Position numbers and translations under genes: made by a program. The notes below the pieces were generated by a model. It was not told the DNA's origin and searched no databases. It saw only the letters and a program-made list of their open reading frames with translations. This document shows positions 58,218-64,000 of a DNA stretch of 64,000 nucleotides, piece by piece. The stretch is taken from contig NZ_JABBND010000007.1 of assembly GCF_012933465.1 (NCBI RefSeq), forward strand, positions 124,001-188,000. Reading direction: 5' to 3'. Numbering within the stretch: position 1 is the stretch's first letter; each line of letters opens with the position of its first letter. This DNA is from Actinomycetospora sp. TBRC 11914 (GTDB lineage: Bacteria; Actinomycetota; Actinomycetes; Mycobacteriales; Pseudonocardiaceae).

Positions 58218-59873
58218 ATGGGAATGTCGCTCTACCACTCCGCGACCGGCAGCCAGTCCCCCCACTGCATCCACGCGCTCGGCATCGGCAAGACCGGCGC
58301 CTACATGGTCGAGGCGCTGCTGCGCACGGGCGAGATCGAGGACATGCTCGACGACCCGCGCGCCCGCTTCACCGGGCTGGCCGTGGACATCGGCGAGCAG
58401 GACATGCACGAGCTCAAGGAGTACGCCGGGGGGTTCACCCAGCGGCTCGAGGAACGGGAGATCCCGACCGACCGCCACCAGGTGCGCACGGTGGCCCTGG
58501 AGACGCCCAGCTCCGAGGAGCTGCGGACCAGCCTCAACCGCTGGCGCGAGTACCTGAAGATGGAGTACCCGCGCTACTACTGGAACCCGAACTACGAGCC
58601 GTGGCTGCCGGCGGACATGGAGATGCCGAAGCCGGGCGAGAGCTGCCCGCGGGCGATCGCCAAGGCGATCTACGGGCACTACTACTACGGCGGGGACAAG
58701 ACCCTGGAGAAGGAGCTCGACCTCTTCGTCGAGTCGATCAACAAGACCAAGCTGCCCTCGATGGTGCTCGTCTTCTTCTCCCTGGCCGGCGGGACCGGGT
58801 CGGGGATGGTCGTCGACATGGTCCGGCACCTGTCGAACGTCAAGCTCGGCCGCCGAATCCCGGTCATCGGCATCGGGGTCCTCCCGTTCTCCGGCGACGA
58901 GGAGCACGCCGGCGGCACGGCCGCGCTCTACCCCGTGATCAACGAGATCGACTGCATGCTCGACGACGAGAAGAACCAGGGCGTCATGGCGGTCTGGGGC
59001 GACCTGTACAAGAACCCCTTCACCGGCGGCTTCCTCGCGCTGCCCCAGGAGCACTCCTGGCAGCGGCTGTCGCAGTACACCAAGACCGGGGTCCCGACGA
59101 TCCGCGACGGCCTCCGCAAGGGCGTCACCCGCAAGTTCGTCGACGACTCCTTCACCCGCTTCGTGGTGCAGGACTACGGCCGCCTGCTGTTCAAGATGCT
59201 GCGACCGGCCGGCTTCACCGGCGCCCCGCACGAGCGCAACATCTCCGGCGACCGCGCCTGGACGATCTACGACGTCGCGAAGTACACCCACCCCGGCGTC
59301 GAGGTGCTGCCCGGCGAGCCGCGGGGGAAGTGGCGCGAGGTGGTCGGCAAGTGGATCGGTTACATCCCGAAGTGGTCGGGCCTCAAGGAGGGCTTCAAGA
59401 CCGACTACATCGAGGTCAACACCGTCGGCCCGCGCGAGATGTGGAACGACACGCTCCAGAAGAAGCTCGAGTCGGTGCTCGGGGAGTACCTGCTCGACGG
59501 CGACGACGGCACGCTCGTCACCACCAACGGCGAGTTCTTCGACGAGCTGACCTGCTACTCGAACATCGTCATCCCCGGTGTGGCCAAGACGGACCTGACC
59601 GCGTTCTACGCGGCCCGGGACGCCTACGACCAGATCGAGGACTGGGACACGAAGCTGATGATGCATTCCTGGCTGCTCGACCTCGGGGTGATCCTCTCCG
59701 AGCAGTCGATCCGCTTCGACGGCATGGCCGGCGAGTGCATCTGGGGCTGCGCGTGCTGGGTGGTCGTGCCGCACGCCGCCATCCGCGGCGACGCCCCCGG
59801 CTCGGCCGACATCACCGAGGTGCAGGGGGCGCACATCGCGCCCATGGTCCAGACGGTGGTCCCGACCCCGTGA
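58218..59873 (+). CDS. Tubulin/FtsZ-fold GTPase-like protein 2
   Basis: 551 residues, paralog of the preceding tubulin-like protein but without the His-rich start. T1-type loop HALGIGKTGAY (Gly22/24/27); T4 loop AGGTGSG at 190-196 in VFFSLAGGTGSGMVVDMVRH, closer to the tubulin GGGTGSG consensus than copy 1; guanine-side segment INEIDCMLDDEKNQGVMAVW, then GDLYKNPFTGGF. The C-terminal Cys507-x3-Cys511-x-Cys513 motif (ECIWGCACW) and VVVPHAAIRG are conserved. ATG 58218 has AGGAAGG 8 bases upstream. Possible heteropolymer partner of copy 1; this is inference. Confidence 0.82.
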   Translation: MGMSLYHSATGSQSPHCIHALGIGKTGAYMVEALLRTGEIEDMLDDPRARFTGLAVDIGEQDMHELKEYAGGFTQRLEEREIPTDRHQVRTVALETPSSEELRTSLNRWREYLKMEYPRYYWNPNYEPWLPADMEMPKPGESCPRAIAKAIYGHYYYGGDKTLEKELDLFVESINKTKLPSMVLVFFSLAGGTGSGMVVDMVRHLSNVKLGRRIPVIGIGVLPFSGDEEHAGGTAALYPVINEIDCMLDDEKNQGVMAVWGDLYKNPFTGGFLALPQEHSWQRLSQYTKTGVPTIRDGLRKGVTRKFVDDSFTRFVVQDYGRLLFKMLRPAGFTGAPHERNISGDRAWTIYDVAKYTHPGVEVLPGEPRGKWREVVGKWIGYIPKWSGLKEGFKTDYIEVNTVGPREMWNDTLQKKLESVLGEYLLDGDDGTLVTTNGEFFDELTCYSNIVIPGVAKTDLTAFYAARDAYDQIEDWDTKLMMHSWLLDLGVILSEQSIRFDGMAGECIWGCACWVVVPHAAIRGDAPGSADITEVQGAHIAPMVQTVVPTP

Positions 59874-59878
59874 CTGGT

Positions 59879-59900
59879 CATCTCATGGTGTGCTGAGATG
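59879..59900 (+). terminator. Small hairpin after the second tubulin-like gene
   Basis: Perfect 7-bp stem CATCTCA/TGAGATG with an 8-base loop, starting 6 bases after the stop codon. Confidence 0.4.
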
Positions 59901-59909
59901 TCGACGCAA

Positions 59910-59942
59910 CGGTGCCCCGAGGTCGACGACCCCGGGGCACCG
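59910..59942 (+). terminator. Strong hairpin upstream of the nickel/cobalt permease gene
   Basis: Perfect 10-bp stem CGGTGCCCCG/CGGGGCACCG with an inner GGTC/GACC stem in the loop. With the preceding small hairpin it makes a likely terminator or attenuator separating the GTPase genes from the metal transporter gene. Confidence 0.6.
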
Positions 59943-59983
59943 TGCGCCGTGGACGCGCCCGCCCCCGCCCGTGAGAGGACGCG

Positions 59984-61126
59984 ATGACCGCAATCGCCGC
60001 AGTACCCGGGACACGCTGGACCCGCAGCCAGCGCGTGCAGCTCTCGGTGATCGTCGCCGTGGTGTGCCTGCTGCACGTGGCCGGGTGGACGCTCTACCTC
60101 GCGCTGACCTCCGGGCCGTTGGGGGCGGGTGCGTTCGCCGGGGCCGGCGTGCTCGCCTACGTCCTGGGTGTCCGGCACGCCTTCGACGCCGACCACATCG
60201 CCGCGATCGACGACACCACCCGCCTGATGGTCCAGCGCGGGCGTCGCCCGGTCGGGGTCGGGTTCTTCTTCGCGATGGGCCACTCCTCGGTCGTGGTGAT
60301 CCTCGGACTGGTCGTCGCGCTGGCCGCGGGGCTCGCGAGCTCGAGCGGCATCGACACCTTCCGCGAGGTCGGCGGAGCGGTGTCCACCGTGGTCGCCATG
60401 GTGTTCCTGGGCCTCGTCGCGATCCTCAACGCGATGGTGCTCGTCGGGATCGTCGGGTCCTGGCGGGCGCTGCGCCGCGGCCGGCTCGACGAGGCCGAGC
60501 TCGAGCGCCAGCTGCTCAACCGGGGGCTGGTCAACCGCATCCTCGGCGGGCGCGCCCGCGCCCTCATCCGGCACTCGTGGCACATGTACCCGCTCGGACT
60601 GCTGTTCGGGCTCGGCCTGGAGACCGCCTCCGAGGTCACCCTGCTGACCCTGTCGGCGTCGACGGCCTCCACCGCCGGCGGGACCGGCGGCGGAGCGGCG
60701 CTGCTGGCCGCGCTCACGCTGCCGCTGCTGTTCGCCGCGGGGATGAGCGCGTTCGACACCGCCGACGGGCTGCTGATGTCGATCGCCTACTCCTGGTCGA
60801 ACCGCAGCCCCGCGCGGCGGCTGTTCTACAACATCGCGACGACCGCGGCGACGGTCACGGTGGCCGGGTTCATCGCCGCGGTCTACCTCGCCGGGGTCCT
60901 CGCCGACGACCTCGGGCTGAGCGCCCTCGCCGGCTTCGCCGGGCTCGCCGACGACTTCGAGCTGCTCGGCTACCTGATCGTCGGCTTCTTCGTGCTCGTC
61001 TGGGGTGGCGCCGCCCTGCTCTGGCGCCTCGGCGGCTTCGAACGACGTCACGAGGGCGCGGCCCTCGTGACCGCCGTGGGAGCGCCGGAGCAGGTTCCGA
61101 CCACCACCGAGGAGACACCGCCGTGA
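59984..61126 (+). CDS. NiCoT family nickel/cobalt permease
   Basis: 380-residue secondary metal transporter with eight predicted helices. The family signature in helix 2 is intact: GVRHAFDADHIAAIDDTTR (about residues 58-77, R-H-A-x-D-A-D-H-I). Other NiCoT motifs: FFFAMGHSSVVVILG, LFGLGLETASEVTLL and AAGMSAFDTADGLLMSIAYS. It imports Ni2+ and/or Co2+. The similar NhlF serves a cobalt nitrile hydratase in Rhodococcus, but no nitrile hydratase is encoded here. ATG has GAGAGGA upstream. Its stop overlaps the peroxiredoxin GTG. Confidence 0.94.
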   Translation: MTAIAAVPGTRWTRSQRVQLSVIVAVVCLLHVAGWTLYLALTSGPLGAGAFAGAGVLAYVLGVRHAFDADHIAAIDDTTRLMVQRGRRPVGVGFFFAMGHSSVVVILGLVVALAAGLASSSGIDTFREVGGAVSTVVAMVFLGLVAILNAMVLVGIVGSWRALRRGRLDEAELERQLLNRGLVNRILGGRARALIRHSWHMYPLGLLFGLGLETASEVTLLTLSASTASTAGGTGGGAALLAALTLPLLFAAGMSAFDTADGLLMSIAYSWSNRSPARRLFYNIATTAATVTVAGFIAAVYLAGVLADDLGLSALAGFAGLADDFELLGYLIVGFFVLVWGGAALLWRLGGFERRHEGAALVTAVGAPEQVPTTTEETPP

Positions 61127-61602
61127 TCGCCGTGGGAGCACAGGTGCCGGACGTGGCGCTCAAGGCCGTCACGCCGTCGGGCACCGAGGACGTGCGGACC
61201 GGTCAGCTGCTGAGCACCGGGAAGGTCGTGCTGTTCGGGGTGCCGGGAGCCTTCACCCCGGTCTGCAGCGACTTCCACCTCCCGGGGTTCGTCCTGCGGA
61301 CCGACGACATCAAGGCCAAGGGCGTCGACACCATCGCGTGCGTCTCGGTGAACGACGCCTTCGTCATGGCGGCCTGGGCGAGGACCGAGGACGCCGACGG
61401 CCTGGTGATGCTCGCCGACGACGCCGCCCGCTTCACCGCCGCGATGGGGCTCGACACCGACGCGTCGAGCTTCGGCCTCGGGACCCGCTCGCGGCGCTAT
61501 GCCGCGATCATCTCCGACGGCGTGATCACCTCGCTCGAGGTGGAGCGGGAGTTCGTCGACCACGAGGTGTCCACCGCCGAGCACGTGCTCGCCGCGCTCT
61601 AG
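61123..61602 (+). CDS. Peroxiredoxin (PRX5-like)
   Basis: 159 residues of the peroxiredoxin-5/AhpE-like redoxin family. Peroxidatic Cys48 lies in GVPGAFTPVCSDFH, with Cys73 in TIACVSVNDAFVMAAWART as a second cysteine. LGTRSRRYAAIISDGVI provides the conserved Arg. It reduces peroxides with thiol donors in the cytoplasm. GTG overlaps the permease stop (GTGA), so the two are coupled; the pairing suggests protection of a metal-dependent or oxygen-sensitive process. Confidence 0.93.
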   Translation: MIAVGAQVPDVALKAVTPSGTEDVRTGQLLSTGKVVLFGVPGAFTPVCSDFHLPGFVLRTDDIKAKGVDTIACVSVNDAFVMAAWARTEDADGLVMLADDAARFTAAMGLDTDASSFGLGTRSRRYAAIISDGVITSLEVEREFVDHEVSTAEHVLAAL

Positions 61603-61611
61603 GGGCGCCCG

Positions 61612-62088
61612 GTGGACGCCGCGCTCCTCCCGGAGTACGCCCGGTGGCTCGACCGGCTGACCGCGACGTACGAGGCGATCGCCTACACCTGCCGGGTCCG
61701 CCTCGGTGACCGCGCGACCGCGGACGCCGTCGCCGTGCGGGTGGCGGCCGGGCTCGTCGCCCGTCCCGCGGTGTTCCGCCACTGGGGGCTCCCCTACTCG
61801 GGCCGCATCGCGCGGCTCGCCGAGGACGCCATCGCGGACGCGCGGGCAGGCCGTCTCGACCGGGGCGGGAGCTGGCCCGCCCTCCACCGGGCCCTGGCCG
61901 AGGTCCCGGTCGACATCCAGACCACGTTCGTCCTGACCTGCGTCGACGGCCTCCCCGACGAGGAGGTGGCGGCGCACTGCGGCTGTGACCCGGCGACGGC
62001 GGGGCGGCGGCGGACCGACGCGGTGGAGCACGTCCGCGCCGTCGCCGGCGAGCACGGCGCGGCGGGCACCCACCACGAGGAGAGGTGA
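61612..62088 (+). CDS. Small protein with sigma-70 region-4-like helix-turn-helix
   Basis: 158 residues. The C-terminal half, ALAEVPVDIQTTFVLTCVDG followed by PDEEVAAHCGCDPATAGRR and TDAVEHVRA, follows the pattern of ECF sigma region 4. The N-terminal half, YEAIAYTCRVRLGDRATADA, weakly recalls a worn region 2. It may be a degenerate sigma factor or a small DNA-binding regulator of the cluster. It begins 10 bases after the peroxiredoxin stop with a GTG lacking a strong ribosome site. Confidence 0.6.
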   Translation: MDAALLPEYARWLDRLTATYEAIAYTCRVRLGDRATADAVAVRVAAGLVARPAVFRHWGLPYSGRIARLAEDAIADARAGRLDRGGSWPALHRALAEVPVDIQTTFVLTCVDGLPDEEVAAHCGCDPATAGRRRTDAVEHVRAVAGEHGAAGTHHEER

Positions 62089-62094
62089 CGACCC

Positions 62095-62394
62095 GTGCCC
62101 CTGGACTGGGCGGGCCTGCAGCGCGAGTTCGGCGCCGGCGGCGAGATCCCGACGGTCGCCGGCGGCAAGACCCTGCGCATCACCGCCGTGGACGACCGGT
62201 ACGTCCACATCGCGCACTCGCTGTGGCGTGACCAGCTCGCCCGCGAGCACCTGGAGAAGGCGGTCGCGCTGATCGAGGCCGACGCGATGACGCGCCACGC
62301 CGGACTGTTCGCCGAGGAGTACCGCACGATGGTCGCCGACGTCCGCGCGACGTCCGTCGCCCACGTGCTCAAGCATCTCGGCGTCCTGGAATGA
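62095..62394 (+). CDS. Small conserved protein, family X copy 3
   Basis: 99 residues. LDWAGLQREFGAGGEIPTVA, then KTLRITAVDDRYVHIAHSLW, RDQLAREHLEKAVALIEADA, EEYRTMVADVRATSVAHVLK and HLGVLE. Aligns end to end with the copy at 57822 without gaps. GTG start with GAGAGG upstream; 6 bases after the sigma-like stop. Its stop overlaps the ATG of the following unknown gene (ATGA). Confidence 0.82.
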   Translation: MPLDWAGLQREFGAGGEIPTVAGGKTLRITAVDDRYVHIAHSLWRDQLAREHLEKAVALIEADAMTRHAGLFAEEYRTMVADVRATSVAHVLKHLGVLE

Positions 62395-62918
62395 GCGCGG
62401 CCGGGACCACCTACGAGCTCCACGGTGTGGTCGCCGCCCCGGACGTCCTCGAGCCGCTGTGCGACAGGTACCCGCACGCGCGCCCCGCGCTGCTCGACGG
62501 CGCCGAGCTCGCGCTGCTGCCGCTCTGCGAGCAGCTGCTCCACGACATCGACCTCGCCGGGGTCCCCATGGGCCCCGAGTGGGCGTTCGACCGCCTGTCC
62601 TCCGGCCTGGCCGCGGTGCTCACCGCGGCCTCCCGCCGCGGCACCGTCGTCTACCTGGAGGCGGACTACGCCGGCGGCCTCGGGCGGCAGTCCGCGGTGG
62701 CGTGGCTGGACTGCCACCTCGTGTACGGCCCGGAGGTCCTGCTCCCCGACGAGCCGTTCCCCGTGCCGACCCGCGACGCCACCGGCGGCGCCCCCGTCGT
62801 CGCGGCCCTGCGCTACCTCGGCGTCCAGGCGGTCGGAGCCCGGGACGAGTTCGTCGTGCTGGGCCTCGGACGCCACCGCAGCACCCGGGAGTGGTGCACC
62901 GCGGGGCTCCGGAGGTGA
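62391..62918 (+). CDS. Hypothetical protein of the amide/tubulin-like cluster
   Basis: 175 residues, not recognised. A mixed alpha/beta protein with no membrane or signal segment: LHGVVAAPDVLEPLCDRYPH, LALLPLCEQLLHDIDLAGVP, GTVVYLEADYAGGLGRQSAV and FVVLGLGRHRSTREWCTAGL. Translationally coupled to the third family X gene, so it probably works with it. Confidence 0.7.
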   Translation: MSAAGTTYELHGVVAAPDVLEPLCDRYPHARPALLDGAELALLPLCEQLLHDIDLAGVPMGPEWAFDRLSSGLAAVLTAASRRGTVVYLEADYAGGLGRQSAVAWLDCHLVYGPEVLLPDEPFPVPTRDATGGAPVVAALRYLGVQAVGARDEFVVLGLGRHRSTREWCTAGLRR

Positions 62919-62952
62919 CGCGTCCGTCGGCGGCGCGGACCCGGACCCTCGC

Positions 62953-62958
62953 TAGCGT
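62953..62958 (+). promoter_or_regulatory. TAGCGT -10 element of the ZIP-type permease gene
   Basis: TAGCGT ends 6 bases before GTG 62965; no Shine-Dalgarno sequence. It indicates that the permease gene has its own leaderless promoter apart from the preceding cluster. Confidence 0.45.
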
Positions 62959-62964
62959 GGCCCG

Positions 62965-63684
62965 GTGCTCGCCCGCGCGGTCCTCTTCTCCCTGATCCCC
63001 GTCCTCGCCGCCGGCGTCTCGGGGGTCGTGGCGGCGCTGCGCCCACCCGGGCGGCGGGTGACCAGCGGCATCCAGCACTTCGCCGCCGGCGTCGTGTTCG
63101 CCGCGGCCGCGATCGAGCTGCTGCCCGGGGTGCTGCGCCAGCAGCCGTGGGTGGCGATCGTCGGGTTCGCGGCCGGGATCGTGGTGATGTTCGCCTTCCG
63201 GGCGGTCTCCTCGTCGCTCGAACGGCGCCGGACCGCCGCCGGCCCGGCGCTGCCGGTCGGGCTGGCCGTCGCCACCGGCGTCGACTTCGCCGTCGACGGC
63301 CTCGTGCTCGGGGCGGGGTTCGCCGAGGCGCCGACCACCGGGGTGCTGCTCACGGTGGCCCTGGCCGTCGAGTACCTCTTCGTCGGGCTCTCGCTGTCGG
63401 CCTCCATGAGCCGCGGGGCGTCCCGCCGGCTGACCGCGGCGGCGCCGACCGCGCTCTCGCTGCTCACCGTCGCCGGGACCGCCGTCGGGGCCCTGTTGCT
63501 CGCCAACGCCTCGCCGGCCCTGCTCGGCGGGGTCCTCGCCTTCGGGGCGGTCGCGTTCATGTACCTCGCCACCGAGGAGCTGCTCGTCGAGGCGCACGAG
63601 CAGGGCGAGACCGCCCTCGGGTCGGTGGGCTTCTTCGTCGGCTTCCTGATCTACCTGCTGCTCGACGAGCTCATCGGTCGGTGA
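62965..63684 (+). CDS. ZIP family-like metal permease
   Basis: 239 residues, about eight membrane helices. ZIP-like features are the helix IQHFAAGVVFAAAAIELLPG, the helix-4 segment ATGVDFAVDGLVLGAGFAEA, ALAVEYLFVGLSLSASM and the metal-site-like TEELLVEAHEQGET. The usual HExxG of helix 5 is not clear, so metal choice is uncertain. It follows the amide/tubulin-like cluster and adds a second metal-related membrane protein to the area. Confidence 0.8.
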   Translation: MLARAVLFSLIPVLAAGVSGVVAALRPPGRRVTSGIQHFAAGVVFAAAAIELLPGVLRQQPWVAIVGFAAGIVVMFAFRAVSSSLERRRTAAGPALPVGLAVATGVDFAVDGLVLGAGFAEAPTTGVLLTVALAVEYLFVGLSLSASMSRGASRRLTAAAPTALSLLTVAGTAVGALLLANASPALLGGVLAFGAVAFMYLATEELLVEAHEQGETALGSVGFFVGFLIYLLLDELIGR

Positions 63685-63723
63685 TCCCCGGGAGCGAGCG
63701 AGGGGCACCGTCGCTCGGGTAGA

Positions 63724-63747
63724 CCGGCGGTGGGCGCCCACCGCCGG
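63724..63747. terminator. Perfect 24-bp palindrome between convergent genes
   Basis: CCGGCGGTGGGC and its exact complement, with no loop beyond the centre. It is preceded by a partial family A unit (GCGAGGGGCACC... from 63698). Likely bidirectional terminator for the ZIP-like and VOC genes. Confidence 0.65.
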
Positions 63748-63754
63748 AACCGGC

Positions 63755-64000
63755 TCAGCCGCGCTCGAGCACCGCGAACCGCGCGCCCGACGGGTCGGCG
63801 AGGACGGCCCGGCGACCGAAGGCACCCGTCGTCGGGACCTCGAGGACCTCGCCGCCGGCGTTCCCGACGGCGGCCGCGGCGGCCTCCACGTCGGGCACGC
63901 CGAAGTGCACCAGCCAGTGCGGCAGCGCGTCGCCGGCGAACACGACCGCGCCCAGGGCCGGGCCGTCGCGGTGCAGCGTCGTGGTGCCGGGCTCGTCGGT
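63755..64000 (-). CDS. VOC (glyoxalase/bleomycin-resistance fold) family protein, 5' partial
   Basis: Open to the right edge of the window, so only the last 81 codons are visible. HWLVHFGVPDVEAAAAAVGN, GGEVLEVPTTGAFGRRAVLA and DPSGARFAVLERG are typical of the second half of a VOC module, with Glu/His-type metal ligands not all visible. Substrate unknown. Confidence 0.8.
   Translation of the reverse strand, partial: TDEPGTTTLHRDGPALGAVVFAGDALPHWLVHFGVPDVEAAAAAVGNAGGEVLEVPTTGAFGRRAVLADPSGARFAVLERG

Noticed and set aside
56266-59873. Annotation of the tubulin-like proteins as cell-division FtsZ
   Set aside because: They are longer, lack the FtsZ GGGTGTG and NxDFAD signatures and the C-terminal FtsA/ZipA-binding tail, and are not near mur/fts genes.
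59874-59983. Nickel- or cobalt-responsive riboswitch or cobalamin riboswitch before the permease
   Set aside because: The gap is only 110 bases and shows simple hairpins, not the conserved cores of these riboswitches.
55122-62918. Nitrile hydratase operon suggested by NiCoT, AmiC, MarR and amidase
   Set aside because: No alpha subunit with C-x2-C-S-C motif, beta subunit or activator was found, so nitrile hydration is not supported here.
1-64000. tRNA, rRNA, prophage or insertion sequence
   Set aside because: Nothing with cloverleaf, rRNA, integrase or transposase features was recognised on either strand.

Overview
The window is very GC-rich chromosomal DNA with many GTG starts. It carries mycolata/actinomycete hallmarks: an LCP-LytR_C protein, an LLM/F420-type oxidoreductase, an accA3/accD5/accE5 acyl-CoA carboxylase set, protein O-mannosyltransferase and a PknB-type kinase. 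It most resembles an actinobacterium of the Pseudonocardiaceae, probably Pseudonocardia or a close relative. The genus is an inference from gene content and style; the phylum is secure. No rRNA, tRNA, phage, insertion sequence or CRISPR array is seen.

Backbone. From memory of the Mycobacterium tuberculosis map, much of positions 1-49000 follows the order Rv3267-Rv3307: LCP protein, TIGR03089 protein, fadE25-like acyl-CoA dehydrogenase, purE-purK, GtrA protein, PH-domain protein, birA, accD5-accE5-maf, accA3, glpD2-lpdA, M20 amidohydrolase and purine nucleoside phosphorylase. The rsmI/pmt divergent pair (50361-52859) corresponds to Rv1003/Rv1002c. Lineage-specific cargo is inserted in this backbone: an F420-type enzyme; a cytochrome P450 with its own ferredoxin-reductase fusion (5028-7942); a sigma factor fused to an anti-sigma-like domain (10990-12609); two flavin oxidases of hydroxy-acid type (12753-15450); a secreted sedolisin protease (17394-19223); a two-component system (19898-21866); and a glycerol uptake and catabolism block (33881-38419).

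Accessory cluster. Positions 52955-62918 form the most unusual part. An AmiC-like amide-binding protein and a MarR regulator are divergent and lie upstream of an aliphatic amidase (amiE). After amiE come two paralogous proteins with a tubulin/FtsZ-type GTPase core, each ending in a conserved Cys-x3-Cys-x-Cys motif; the first also has an alternating-histidine N-terminus. Then come a NiCoT nickel/cobalt permease, a peroxiredoxin, a small sigma-region-4-like protein and an unknown protein. Three copies of a small (about 100-residue) unknown protein family lie at the start, middle and end of the cluster. A ZIP-type metal permease follows. The architecture suggests an amide-responsive, metal-linked system built around tubulin-like GTPases, for which I know no described function.

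Non-coding structure. Intergenic spaces, mostly next to gene 3' ends, carry at least four families of long imperfect palindromes: a 46-47 bp GCGAGGGG...CCCCTCGC unit in seven copies, a 52 bp unit in three tandem copies, a GAGGGGCAC unit in four to five copies, and a 47 bp split repeat in two copies. There are also several very long hairpins. About fifteen genes have a TANNNT element only 6-9 bases upstream of the start codon and no ribosome binding site, pointing to leaderless transcripts.
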